Source of the DNA: Uloborus plumipes
Taxonomy: Eukaryota; Arthropoda; Arachnida; Araneae; Uloboridae
Reading direction: 5' to 3'
NCBI GenBank assembly: GCA_038373865.1
Contig: JAXGGA010002313.1
Span: forward strand, 61,372 to 125,371
Length of the DNA: 64,000 bases
Shown: piece by piece, positions 34,766-64,000 of the stretch
Layout of the letters: each line of letters starts with the position of its first letter
Numbering within the stretch: position 1 is the first letter of the stretch
Notes under the pieces: model-generated
Seen by the model: the letters and a program-made list of their open reading frames with translations, nothing else
Told to the model about the DNA's origin: nothing
The model's database searches: none
Made by a program: the position numbers and the translations under genes

Positions 34766-35072
34766 AAAATTCCAAACATTAAAAATCTGAAACGTAAAAA
34801 AATCAAAAAGTACTCCCATGAAGTTACAATGAATTTCCCTTAATTTTCAGTAAACAAAATGAGATTAAAATTTCGAAACTATTTTCCCTCCTGTTTGTGT
34901 TTTCAAAGTGGACCGACTTTTTGCGGGCGCTCTAATTCAAAACGCAATGGATTGAATTGAATGAAACTTGGTACATACACTGCTCGACATTGAAAATGCA
35001 ACACCAAGAAGGAGTGGTCGGAAATTGATGAAATTTGGTATGAAGACAGAGACAGCATGGAACAATAAGTGA

Positions 35073-35097
35073 TACTAGGTGACCCGTGCGGAATTCC

Positions 35098-35133
<36 letters not shown>

Positions 35134-35810
35134 CTAAACTTAAAATTTAATACGACAATTTTTATTGGCTTCATTTGCACAACATCGCCATCTACAGCCG
35201 TCGTTCTGACAACTTTTCAAAGAGATCAAAGACACGTTCACTTTTACAACTACTACAAAAGTGATACCCTATATTAAAATCAAATACCCAAGGCTACTAC
35301 TAAACTAAATACTAACGTTATCGTAAAACTACCATAGTATTTTGAAACAATAAAAGTTACAATTAAGGTTTACCGAGCTAAGCCTTGGCTTTAAATGTCG
35401 CATTTAAAATTGATTCGAACAACAATGTAACGATTTTGACAGTTGAGCAAAAAATTTAACTTTTTCAAACTTCAATCGCTTATAAGTCGCTTAAACGTGG
35501 ATTTTCGAGATTCTCGTTACGCGGCGCTAGCGGAGAAACGTTCTAAAGAACGCATTTTTTTTAATCTTTCGAATGAAATCAAAATGGAGACGATACGACA
35601 ATTATTTCGCTAGATAGAGTCAATTTTGTGCCCAAAAATTGAAGTTCGAATAAAAAACGAACCGACACTTTTTAGAGGGTGGGTCTAATTTTCGTCAATA
35701 GCCAGCGGGATAAGCTTCAAAATCATAAATTTTCTTGCAATTCGATAAAGAAATGAGCGAGTTTCGACCGGGTATAGGATTCGGCTTAGAGAAATAATAT
35801 ATGGAGATTT
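35073..35810. repeat. Probable retroelement fragment in the Tc1-like element
   Basis: It opens AGGTGACCCGTGCGGAATTC, next to a 30-base A-run (35100-35130). It ends near AATGAGCGAGTTTCGACC...GGATTCGGCTTAGAG. The layout resembles the insertion at 42128-42968. Boundaries and class are inferred, and no target duplication was found. Confidence 0.35.
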
Positions 35811-35862
35811 ATTTCAAAATAAATAAGCAAAATTTAGAGCGAGGACGGCGTCGGCTCAGTAA

Positions 35863-36248
35863 AGGCCGATTCAGATTGCGAGCGACGCGAACGAACGAAG
35901 CGTTTTTCGCTCGCTGGTCAAAAATTCCGATCATTCATACTAGATGCGGGCGAAAGTCACGTGATGGTATTCACCCACTAAGGATAAAGCGCGCCCAACT
36001 CGCGAGAGCCAATGAAATCGAATGTCCACGCGGTCAAAACAGAGCAAAGATGGCGCCTTCCCTCTAACTTTTTGTCGCTCTCGTTGCCAAATTTTGTTCG
36101 CCTTTCGCACGCGAAAATATCTAGCATGCTAGATCGCTCGCGACAGGCGAATTTTCGCCGCGTTGTCATGGGAACGCATTCCGAAAACCTGTTTCGAGGG
36201 GAAAAGTTCGCTTCGCGAACGCGTTTCGCTCGCTATGTGAATCGCGCT
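35863..36248. mobile_element. PIF/Harbinger-like MITE, 386 bp, TAA TSD
   Basis: The ends AGGCCGATTCAGATTGCGAG and (inverted) AGCGCGATTCACATAGCGAG match at 16 of 20 bases. TAA flanks both sides (35860-35862, 36249-36251). It is strikingly CpG-rich (GAGCGACGCGAACGAACG) compared with the AT-rich surroundings. It is inserted at the 3' end of the Tc1 transposase frame. Confidence 0.8.
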
Positions 36249-37276
36249 TAAGAAGTAGGACCACCGCGGACAGCGATGCACGAAGAAACACGTCTAGGAA
36301 TGGAGTCAATAAGCCTGCGGATGGTGTCCTGAGGGATGGCACTCCATTCCCTTTCAACCATTTGCCACAGTCCGTCCTCTGAACGAGGCAGTGACAGGTT
36401 CTGCAAACGGCGTCCAATCACGTCCCACACATGTTCGATTGGTGACAAGTCAGGAGAGTATGGTGGCCAGGAAAGCATCTGTACACCTCGTAGAGCATGT
36501 TGGCTGATTCGAGCACTGTGAGGCCGGGCGTTATCCTGTTGAAAAATTGCATTTGGCAGACCCTGAAGGTAGGGGATTGCCACCGGCCGCAGTACATTAT
36601 CTACATATCGTTAGGCCGTCATAGTGCCCCGAATACGAACTAGAGGTGATACGGAATTGTATGCAATAGCGCCCCAAACCATTATGCCACGTTGTCGCGC
36701 TGTGGGGCGTTCCACAGTTACTGCCGGATTCGATCTTTCTCCACGTCGACGCCACACACGTATGCGATGACTATCGCTGGACAAACAGAAGCGGGATTCA
36801 TCTGAGAACACTACGGTTTGCCATTCTGCCATCCACGTCGCTCTGGTCCGGCACCATTCCAAACGTTGGAGTCTGTGCTGTGAGGTCAATGGCAGTCTTC
36901 TTAACGGGAGCCGTGATTGCAGGCCACGTGCAACCAGTCGACGGGAAATGGTTCTGGTCGACACAGGACCATCCAGGGTACCTTGCACGTGCTGCAGAAT
37001 CGACATACAAGTGACTTGCGGGTCCGCCACAGCTTGTCGGTGAATCCGTCGATCCAAGCGGTCTGACGTCGCTCTGGTTGCACCTGCACCCCCCAATGTG
37101 GCTACATTTCCTCTTTCCAACTATCTCCGACACAGCCGATGCACAGTGCTTGCATCCATGTGGGTATCAGCTGCAATTTGACGTATGGACCAACCTCCCC
37201 TTCGCAGTCCGATCACCATACCCCTTGTAAAGTCGTCTATATGCTGGAAGTGTCTTCGTTGAGGACGGCGTGGCAT
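36248..37276 (-). pseudogene. Tc1-family transposase, one frame with two nonsense codons
   Basis: It would cut and paste its own element. Reading from ATG at 37276 (MPRRPQRRHFQHIDDF), a single frame of 342 codons runs to TAA at 36248. It is broken by TAG near 37131 (in CRR*LERGNVATLGG, where Trp is usual) and TAA near 36611 (TMTA*RYVDN, where Gln is usual). Two N-terminal helix-turn-helix regions (SIRQIAADTHMDASTVHR; STRTISRRLVARGL) precede the catalytic core: Asp in VVFSDESRFCL, Asp in AIFQQDNARPHS and Glu in PDLSPIEHVWD. The spacing between the second Asp and the Glu is 32 residues, against 34 in classical Tc1. Both stops could come from single transitions, so the copy is young but inactive. 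Confidence 0.92.
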
Positions 37277-37521
37277 TTCCTCCTATCACACGTATCCTTC
37301 GAGACAAAAACCAAATATCTCCGATAACTAGTCTGGCAGAAAAACCAACATGAACATAACCCACTTTTCAACTTCATTCTCTTATATCTTACTTCACGTG
37401 CGTCAGAGAGCTGCGCATTTCATATCATTTGCATAACTCAGTGACGTGCGTCTACGGTAAAATTTGCATGAATTTCTGACCACTCCTTCTTGGTGTTGCA
37501 TTTTCAATGTCGAGCAGTGTA

Positions 37522-38760
37522 TGTGCATCCTCATAGGCGGCTTGTACAGGAGCAAGGGGGGCGACTGCCCCTCACTTCCAAAAGTAAAGGGGCCCTGCCC
37601 CTCACTTTTCAGAGTTCAAAATTAATTTGTCGATTGAAAAAATGAGCTGTTATTACTCAGCGGATCAATTTATTTCACTATGGAAACTCAGTGAAGACAT
37701 AAAAGTCTAAGTTGATCGTGCTCAAAACCGGAATCGAACCCAGGTCTGAGACGTGAAAGCACGGAGAGTTACCGCTGACAGTTGGACCCAAGTGCCAAGA
37801 TTTCATTTGTGTGAATGGCTCTAAAATTGTAAAAAAAAAAAAATCTTTACTAAAAATTTAGTTGAAAAGTTTTGCGTAATTGAGCGTTGTGCGCCTATCA
37901 AAAGTTGAAGTAGATTATGTAAATTTGCTTAAAGGAGCATTCTTTCGAGACGAAAAGTTTGTAACGCGTTTTGAAATTTAAATCAAATAGACAATAGTGC
38001 AATGATTTTCACTAAGAGATGAACTATTTGTAAATAATTCAAAAGAGAAATAAGTTATGCTGATCAATGACATGTAATTTTTGTCCCTCCTTCTGAGTTT
38101 TGAATCCGTTTCTTTGGAGCAAGAGGATTTTATTCTTCAAATAACATTGAGTACCTTTTAGTTTTTTTGTAGAGACAAATATGCACAATTTGTCTTTAAA
38201 TTTTACTACTTAGAGTGCATTAGCATCATTCTCTTCATTTGTTATGCATTTTTACTACACTTTTATTTGTATAAATTAAGACATACAAATAAGGGAATAA
38301 AAATACCCCTTTCATTTTATTTTGTAGTTTCATTGCCGTAATGATAGCATACTTTATCTGCAAATTAAAATTTTAGTCATTCATTATATGTTTACTGATG
38401 ATAAATCTGATCAGGTTATCAGACTTCATAGTGGCTCTGAAAAACAAAGTAGAGCACAATATTCAGAAATTATCAAGACCAAATTCAGGACCGTTTCAAT
38501 ACTTTTTTAAGTGTGTAGTGTATGTACATACTGATACATGTCTAATATTAGACTCTGTTATTTCCAAAAATCACACAATGAAAGGTACACCATCACATGT
38601 CAAATTTGTGGTTGCATGTTTTTTTTTTCTGTTCTTTTTACGTGTAAGCTTCGGAAATGAATAATTAAGCGTAATAAATCCATTCAACATAGTTTCTTGT
38701 TCTAAGCAAAACTAATTTCAATAGAAAACAAGAAGTTAAAAAAAATATTGTTTGAAATAA
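37522..38760. other. No gene; hAT-like left end and tRNA-like patch
   Basis: CATAGGCGGCTTGTACAGG at 37533, followed by C/G-rich GGGGCGACTGCCCC, resembles the left ends of the hAT-like repeats here; no partner end was found. The 88-codon frame at 38398-38664 resembles no known protein. Confidence 0.4.
37719..37803 (-). repeat. Possible tRNA-derived SINE or tRNA-like fragment
   Basis: On the minus strand GGGTTCGATTCCGG fits a Pol III B box. About 60 bases earlier, TTGGCACTTGGGTCC is a poor A-box-like sequence. No clean cloverleaf forms by eye, so a functional tRNA is unlikely. Confidence 0.25.
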
Positions 38761-38761
38761 A

Positions 38762-39640
38762 ATTATGTCAAACATATCTCTATAGCACTTAAAGCTGATT
38801 TCTGAAAGCAAAATATACCCCTCTCATCAGATAAAATAGACACGTAAAAAGTAAATAAACGAGTCAATAAAGTTTTGTCGCACCTTTTAAAGAATGTAAC
38901 TGTTATAGTTCTTCCGTAGAAAAATTCCACAATCGTTTTCAAAAGAAAAAAAAAAATAAATAAATAAAATAAAAGTACAAAGAACTTCAAAACACATTTT
39001 ATCAAAGAAAGAAAAAAAACTTGTTCGTTAATAAAATGTCTTGAATTTCATTTTTAATCCGTTGCCAGTTGTTGAATATAAATAAGGAATAAAATGCTCT
39101 CGTGAATGAAAAATTTTTGTTAACAAAAAAAAAATTGTCTGATAAAAAAAAAATAATAATAATAAATTAAACAAACAAATAAATAAATAAACAAAAAATC
39201 GTCTGCCCAGTCAGTCATTTTTTCTGAGCCTGCATTTCCGCCATGTTTGCGGAGTCGGAGTCGGAATCAGAGTCCTCACAGAAGATTATTCAGAAAAGTA
39301 CTTTACAATACATTATTTATCAAAACCATTTTCTTACAAAGTTAGTTTGAAGGAAATCCGCCTTGAAGTTCAGAATCAACATTCAATTTAAATTTCTCCG
39401 TAGGCGCTCATGTTAAAATTTTTTCTGAACGGTTCATCATTGAACGAAAAATGGTTCAAATTGAAAAGTGAAATATGGGAAGGAGCCTCTCCGAGATCTT
39501 TCGAACAAAAAAAAGTTTATTCAATTTGGACGGTTCACTTAAAAGTTATTATGTGGGGAAAGGTTGTTTGAACGGTTCAATGTTGAACAAAAAAAAATGT
39601 TCAAATTGAAAATTTAAATACGGTAATGATGTTCAAAAAC
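38762..39640. repeat. Second copy of the 2188-2980 repeat with only about 1.5 tandem units
   Basis: It aligns with 2188-2980, including the GTTTGCGGAGTCGGAGTCGG and CAGAAAAGTACTTTACAA blocks. It then runs into CTGAACGGTTCATCATTGAA (39425) and TTGAACGGTTCAATGTTGAA (39570) before stopping near 39640. The full array at 2830-3995 has about eight units. Confidence 0.8.
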
Positions 39641-39889
39641 TGCGTTTTGAGAGCTTCAATTTCAAAAAATTATAATTTTATGGTCTTATTAGCCAATCTT
39701 CATGCAGGAAATATTGCACTAATGTGATCATATTCCAGTAATAACTCCTTTGAAATTAAAAGTTAGGTCAGCAACTTTTGGCTACTGTAAAATAATTTTT
39801 GAATAATGTTACATTTTTTGCAGTTTTTCCCGCGAACACACAAGTTTAATAAAATATTCCGAGAAATATTGAAATGTTACTCCAACTTG

Positions 39890-40094
39890 AATCTGTTCTC
39901 TAAAATGATTTCTTTTCCATCTGCGCGTTGATTCAGGGCGCATTGCCATGTGGAGCGCGATAAGAAGTATTTGCCGGTAGTTACTTTCTTTCAGGAAAAA
40001 AGATAGCCTGTTAAAGTAATAGGCCACTGCTGTTAAAACTTTTAAATATATTTGCACGAATTCCTAACAGTTGGTACAGTTATTTTAATGAACT
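39890..40094 (+). promoter_or_regulatory. Candidate KPNB1 promoter / 5' UTR
   Basis: The stretch before the start codon includes 39915-39965, which is locally richer in G+C and CpG (TGCGCGTT, GGAGCGCGATAA) than the surrounding AT-rich DNA. No TATA box or initiator can be assigned. The transcription start and any untranslated upstream exon are unknown. This call rests on position and composition only. Confidence 0.25.
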
Positions 40095-59435
<19,341 letters not shown>

Positions 59436-59659
59436 GTAAGTCTTAAGTAGGGATGCATGGATAAGCAAATTGAGATTACCAATTAGTTGGCTGTTGATAA
59501 TCAGCTGATAAATCGCCTTAACCGAGTAATGAAAAGGATGAGATTGTTTTTAATACTACCAATTTTATTGATGCTGTTTTTTCTCTTATACAATTCTGAG
59601 TTTAGAAATAGCAAGAAATTAATTTTTAACGATTTTGTTATCCTAATTTTCCTAAAATA

Positions 59660-60143
59660 CAGTAACCCCTTGTTGCATCGCGCTTTTCGGGGGACAAAAA
59701 AAAAAAAAAAAGCGCGATATAACCGAGGTCATTAAAAATAGTTTTCTGTCCAGCATATAAGTAAATTATACGTGCACATACATAAAAATTCAGTTATTCG
59801 AACATTGGATTTTAGGGCGTGTGTTTTCTTGACACTTATCAGATGCGTTTCACTCATTGTATCAATACAAAAGAAAGTGTTCAGTAGTTTCCAAACTGTC
59901 TCTGCAGTATGCAAGTTTGGGTGACAGGAGTTTGCTGCTTCTTTTCAGCGAATTCAGAAGAAAAGAAGAACCTTCGTTTTGTTCATTGATGACAAAATAA
60001 ATGAGAAAGAGACCTTTTCTGAGCACCTTACATATTTTCTCAAAAATGGTTTCGAACTAAAAGTTTTTTTTTGGGGGGGGGGGAGGGGGAGACAAAGGAA
60101 AAGAGCGATATATCCGAATGAGAGATATAACGAGGGGCTACTG
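59660..60143. mobile_element. Pogo/Tigger-like element, 484 bp, in KPNB1 intron 11
   Basis: The ends CAGTAACCCCTTGTTGCATC and (inverted) CAGTAGCCCCTCGTTATATC are flanked by TA. It is colinear with 23336-23823, including the minus-strand MHTAETVWKLLNTFF frame, at roughly 95 percent by eye. That makes the two loci recent insertions of one source. Confidence 0.88.
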
Positions 60144-60964
60144 TATTAGAAAAAAATGTATTTTTCCCATTCTGTCTCTAAATTTACCGAATCGTCGGAC
60201 AAAATTTGCCGAATAAAGCCATTTTTGGAATATCACACTGACCTCCAATCGGGACGCTCCGCTTTGAAGGCCATAAACTTCAAAGTAGAACATTAAAGTT
60301 GGTGGCATTAAAAAGAGAGAAAAAGAGAGAAAGAACAACTCTTTCTGCTGTTATTAAGATTCTGATGTCTCAATAACGTTAAAAAACACGATTAATTAAT
60401 TATTTGTATTGGATAACTTACGAAATAAAATCGAACATAGGGGACATCCCTATGGCCGACACTGCGACATTGTCGTAGAATCAGGGAGAGTGTGCAGAAA
60501 GATTTTTGTGATTGGAAGGAAAAAAAGGCTAAGAGAAAAAATAATATAAAACAGCCACCAGAAAAGAAACCTATGAATCTATAGTATTAATGTTAACATT
60601 TTTATAAATAAAAACACCTTGTGTTATGGTAAGAGGGTTGCATAGAAATTTATTATTAAAGAATATTCTAGTGTTGCAGAAAGAAATTGGTTCTAGAAAA
60701 TTTGTCGCAGAAAGCTGAAAAAAAATCTGCCACAGGGGTGAAGGTATACTTGATAACATTTAAAAAAAAAAATTCTGCTGATTAATCGGCCATATTTTGT
60801 CGATTATTAATAATCGTCAAAGTGACCGATTAATTGGTACACTAATTGGCAGTTTAATATAATATAATTTTGAAATCAATGAACAGTACAATGTAAATAG
60901 TGTACATTTTTGATATTATTGATCCAATAAGTTAGCTTGACTGTATAGTAATTTTAGTGTATTA

Positions 60965-61140
60965 CAGTCGACGCTGGTTATAACGACCACACGTTATAAA
61001 GACCATCCCAATATAACGATCGGTGAGAAAACCCCCAACTGTATCCCAATATACTCTATGTTCTACCTCTTACAGCGACCATTCGTTATAAAGACCGTTT
61101 TCTGTAGGACGGAGACGGTCGTTATATCGAGCGTCGACTG
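60965..61140. mobile_element. Pogo-like MITE 'CAGTCGACGCT', 176 bp, in KPNB1 intron 11
   Basis: CAGTCGACGCTGGTTATAAC pairs with inverted CAGTCGACGCTCGATATAAC, with TA on both sides (60963-60964, 61141-61142). A second inner pair (CGTTATAAAGACC twice) gives the element a repetitive interior. Confidence 0.82.
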
Positions 61141-61311
61141 TATTTTCAGAGAGGCAAATTTATTTAACTTTAATGTTAAACCATTTTAAATCAACAAATG
61201 CGGTGCGCATCACCATTTTTAATTTTAATGAAAATTTGCATGTGTATTCCTTTTACTTCCCAGAGCTCAAAATAGTGTTCATTTTATTTTTGAAAAATTT
61301 ACCCTTTGATA

Positions 61312-63806
61312 TATAGGCCATTTTTGTTGTTGGCAACAGCGAAAATCGGGCGTTTTGATGCTTTGTCTCATGAACTATAACTTTTTTTCTATCAAAGATT
61401 TTGAGCTCAAATATAGCTCATTGGAAAGCTAAGAAAAAGATCTTTTTATATATGCTATCAATAAATTTCAGATTTTAAAAAAATATTTATTTTTTCAAGG
61501 TCAAAGTTTACGACGAAAATGACATTTTTTACTACTTTCGAACATTAAAAAACCCATGAAGGGTTCAAAGTAACAAGCCGATTTTTTCATCATATATTCA
61601 TAGTCATGGTTACTTACTGTATAAAAAAAATTGGCTTGTTACTCCACCCCCTTTATGAGATATGCCCCCCCAAAGTTGTAAATTTTTTAAAAAATCCAAT
61701 TTTCAACGCTAAAAAAATGCATGTGGGGGGCAAGATAAAAATTTTTTCATTTGTGGTATTTTAAGTACTTTTTACCAGCTTTCTAATAAAACAAAAGTTG
61801 CTTTGTTATTCAAAGGCGTTTGGCAGATATAAGGGACTGAACTTTCAAAAAATCGCACAAAAACAACACGATTATTTTCGTTTTTTTAAATCTTTTTTTT
61901 TATTTAAATGTAATTATGTACCTTATTCTTTGCCTTAAATGCTAAAAAAAGATTAAGAAGAGCAATGAAGAAACATATTTAAAGTTTAATAAGATAATTT
62001 AATATTTTTAACACCTGGGAATATAGAATACCACTAAACTTGTCTGATTTTTACACATCTGATTGCTACCTACAACAGGACTGAGCATTTCTCAACTTGT
62101 CCAGGTTTGTTCATACCATGTGGTCATCCTTGTTCTGGCTTGTTCTCACATGTGTATCTTAGTTGTCTTTCAAATTCTGAAAGAAGTAGGTTGTTGAGCT
62201 AGTGTTTCTGCTGTAAAATCTTGTGAAGCTGATGTGATTTCTTTTCATTTCAAGTTCATTCATATTCACAGAATGTTTTGTTAAAGGTAAAAGAAGAAAT
62301 TCTTTAGAATCCTTAAATATAAATTTAAATTTGTCTTTCTACATGTAAACTGTGAATAAGTTATGGATAACCCTAAATGCTCCATAGGAGTTTTTGAGAA
62401 TGATGATTGTAATATTTTAAGTTACAGTAGGCAGTCTACTGTAAATAGTATTTCTGAGTACAGTGATGATGATAAAACTTTACTGCACCTGAGTACTGGG
62501 TGTAAAACTATTGAAACTGTTTGTACCTACCATGCAAAAAAATTTCTTGCCAAGTTTTGCCACCTTTATGGAACTTCTTGCTGGTAGGTACAAACAGTTT
62601 CAATAGTTTTACACCTAGTTCTCAGGTGCAGTAAAGTTTTATCATCATCACTGTACTCAGAAATACTATTTACAGTAGACTGCCTACTGTAACTTAAAAT
62701 ATTACAATCATCATTCTCAAAAACTCCTATGGAGCATTTAGGGTTATCCATAACTTATTCACAGTTTACATGTAGAAAGACAAATTTAAATTTATATTTA
62801 AGGATTCTAAAGAATTTCTTCTTTTACCTTTAACAAAACATTCTGTGAATATGAATGAACTTGAAATGAAAAGAAATCACATCAGCTTCACAAGATTTTA
62901 CAGCAGAAACACTAGCTCAACAACCTACTTCTTTCAGAATTTGAAAGACAACTAAGATACACATGTGAGAACAAGCCAGAACAAGGATGACCACATGGTA
63001 TGAACAAACCTGGACAAGTTGAGAAATGCTCAGTCCTGTTGTAGGTAGCAATCAGATGTGTAAAAATCAGACAAGTTTAGTGGTATTCTATATTCCCAGG
63101 TGTTAAAAATATTAAATTATCTTATTAAACTTTAAATATGTTTCTTCATTGCTCTTCTTAATCTTTTTTTAGCATTTAAGGCAAAGAATAAGGTACATAA
63201 TTACATTTAAATAAAAAAAAGATTAAAAAAAACGAAAATAATCGTGTTGTTTTTGTGCGATTTTTTGAAAGTTCAGTCCCTTATATCTGCCAAACGCCTT
63301 TGAATAACAAAGCAACTTTTGTTTTATTAGAAAGCTGGTAAAAAGTACTTAAAATACCACAAATGAAAAATTTTTTATCTTGCCCCCACATGCATTTTTT
63401 TAGCGTTGAAAATTGGATTTTTAAAAAAATTTACAACTTTGGGGGGGGGGGGGCATATCTCATAAAGGGGGTGGAGTAACAAGCCAATTTTTTTTATACA
63501 GTAAGTAACCATGACTATGAATATATGATGAAAAAATCGGCTTGTTACTTTGAACCCTTCATGGGTTTTTTAATGTTCGAAAGTAGTAAAAAATGTCATT
63601 TTCGTCGTAAACTTTGACCTTGAAAAAATAAATATTTTTTTAAAATCTGAAATTTATTGATAGCATATATAAAAAGATCTTTTTCTTAGCTTTCCAATGA
63701 GCTATATTTGAGCTCAAAATCTTTGATAGAAAAAAAGTTATAGTTCATAAGACAAAGCATCAAAACGCCCGATTTTCGCTGTTGCCAACAACAAAAATGG
63801 CCTATA
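61312..63806. repeat. Near-perfect palindrome, 1.2-kb arms, in KPNB1 intron 11
   Basis: The left arm 61312-62532 and right arm 62582-63806 are inverted copies with very few differences (G-run length, CTCATGAAC/CTTATGAAC, GTACTGGG/GAACTAGG). The spacer is 49 bases. Both arms carry the same short frame starting MDNPKCSIGVFENDDCN (62363 on +, 62751 on -). TATA flanks each outer end but is self-complementary. It may be a very young foldback or inverted duplication, or a hairpin assembly artefact. Confidence 0.93.
62363..62587 (+). pseudogene. Mirrored short frame in palindrome arm, unidentified
   Basis: A 74-codon frame begins MDNPKCSIGVFENDDCN and goes through SEYSDDDKTLLHLSTGCKTI to TVCTYHAKKFLAKF. 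It runs out of the arm into the spacer. The inverse copy starts at 62751. The Cys-poor N-terminus followed by CxxH-FLxKF reminds me of N-terminal regions of some arthropod transposon-encoded proteins, but I cannot name a family. It is a truncated fragment, not a functional gene. Confidence 0.35.
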
Positions 63807-64000
63807 CAGTAGGGTGGGCCGAAAAAATTTTTTTTGGAAATCTGTTTTTGGGTAGTGTGGAAAAGTTGCTATATGGGCCTGTTATTACTCTCAAAAAAAT
63901 TCGCTTAATTTGTTTAAAATTTAGCCGGCGCTCATTGGCCTAGAAAAATGAAAAAAAAGAGCAAAACTGTACTTTTTTCAAAAAAAAAAAAATTCAGAAA
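63807..64000. mobile_element. Left end of a TA-flanked element, cut by the window edge
   Basis: TA (63805-63806) precedes CAGTAGGGTGGGCCGAAAAA. This is a typical sharp element start, directly abutting the palindrome. The rest lies outside the window. Confidence 0.45.

Larger units (their letters stand above)
34978..37519 (-). mobile_element. Tc1-like DNA transposon with two internal insertions
   Basis: The ends are inverted repeats of about 45 bp (both start CACTGCTCGACATTGAAAAT) flanked by TA (34976-34977, 37520-37521). The transposase lies on the minus strand (36248-37276). The element is longer than the usual 1.3-1.7 kb because a PIF-like MITE (35863-36248) and an apparent retroelement fragment (35073-about 35810) sit in its 3' part. 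Confidence 0.9.

Noticed and set aside
35086..35277. Frames around the 30-base A-run
   Set aside because: The poly-Lys/poly-Phe stretches come from the homopolymer, so there is no protein evidence.
37719..37803. tRNA gene
   Set aside because: A B-box-like GGTTCGATTCC is present, but no convincing A box, acceptor stem or cloverleaf was found. It is kept only as a low-confidence SINE-like patch.
59436..64000. KPNB1 exon 12 before the window edge
   Set aside because: I looked for the expected continuation after TTER in all frames and found only elements and AT-rich DNA. The next exon must lie beyond 64000.

Overview
This window is AT-rich animal nuclear DNA. It holds one clearly recognisable host gene and a dense, nested set of transposable elements. 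The gene has spliceosomal introns, and its introns are full of hAT-like, mariner, pogo-like and foldback elements. Together with a mariner-type element of a kind I associate with spider genomes, this suggests an arthropod, most likely a chelicerate such as a spider. That assignment is inference. I see no rRNA, secure tRNA, CRISPR array or bacterial-type gene.

Layout. (1) 1-744: no gene seen. (2) 745-7414: an old hAT-like composite with a near-perfect 8-bp target-site duplication (TSD). Inside it are a 145-bp tandem array (2830-3995) and a TIR element (4718-6014). (3) 7686-8581: a dead mariner-like element. (4) 8582-17800: gene-poor DNA with a LINE tail, two related 'CACTGTAAAA' MITEs, a 5'-truncated LINE with RNase H and a 15-bp TSD (12097-12709), pogo-like MITEs and a 228-bp tandem duplication. 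(5) 17809-18470: a hAT-like MITE with a perfect TSD. (6) 18528-21537: a foldback element whose left arm is split by two tandem Helitron-like units; the intact right arm shows the empty site. (7) 22309-24029: a hAT-like element holding a pogo-like MITE. (8) 24030-27790: no secure gene. (9) 27793-34156: a second copy of the 4718-6014 element, interrupted by a 4.1-kb hAT-like insertion and a 1.15-kb foldback insertion. (10) 34978-37519: a Tc1-like element whose transposase has only two in-frame stops, with a PIF/Harbinger-like MITE at its 3' end. (11) 37520-40094: no gene; a second, short copy of the tandem-array repeat lies at 38762-39640.

(12) 40095-59435 and beyond, + strand: importin subunit beta-1 (KPNB1; Ketel in Drosophila). 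Eleven exons encode residues 1-516, roughly the N-terminal 60 percent of a protein of about 876 residues. All introns have GT-AG ends, and the reading frame closes across every junction. The gene runs off the right edge. Introns 2, 3, 6, 9, 10 and 11 carry insertions; intron 11 holds a palindrome with 1.2-kb arms (61312-63806) that are almost identical.

No multi-gene pathway can be read here. The biology in the window is one nuclear-import receptor plus layered mobile-element history. Several insertions can be dated relative to each other because duplicate copies inside the window preserve the empty sites.
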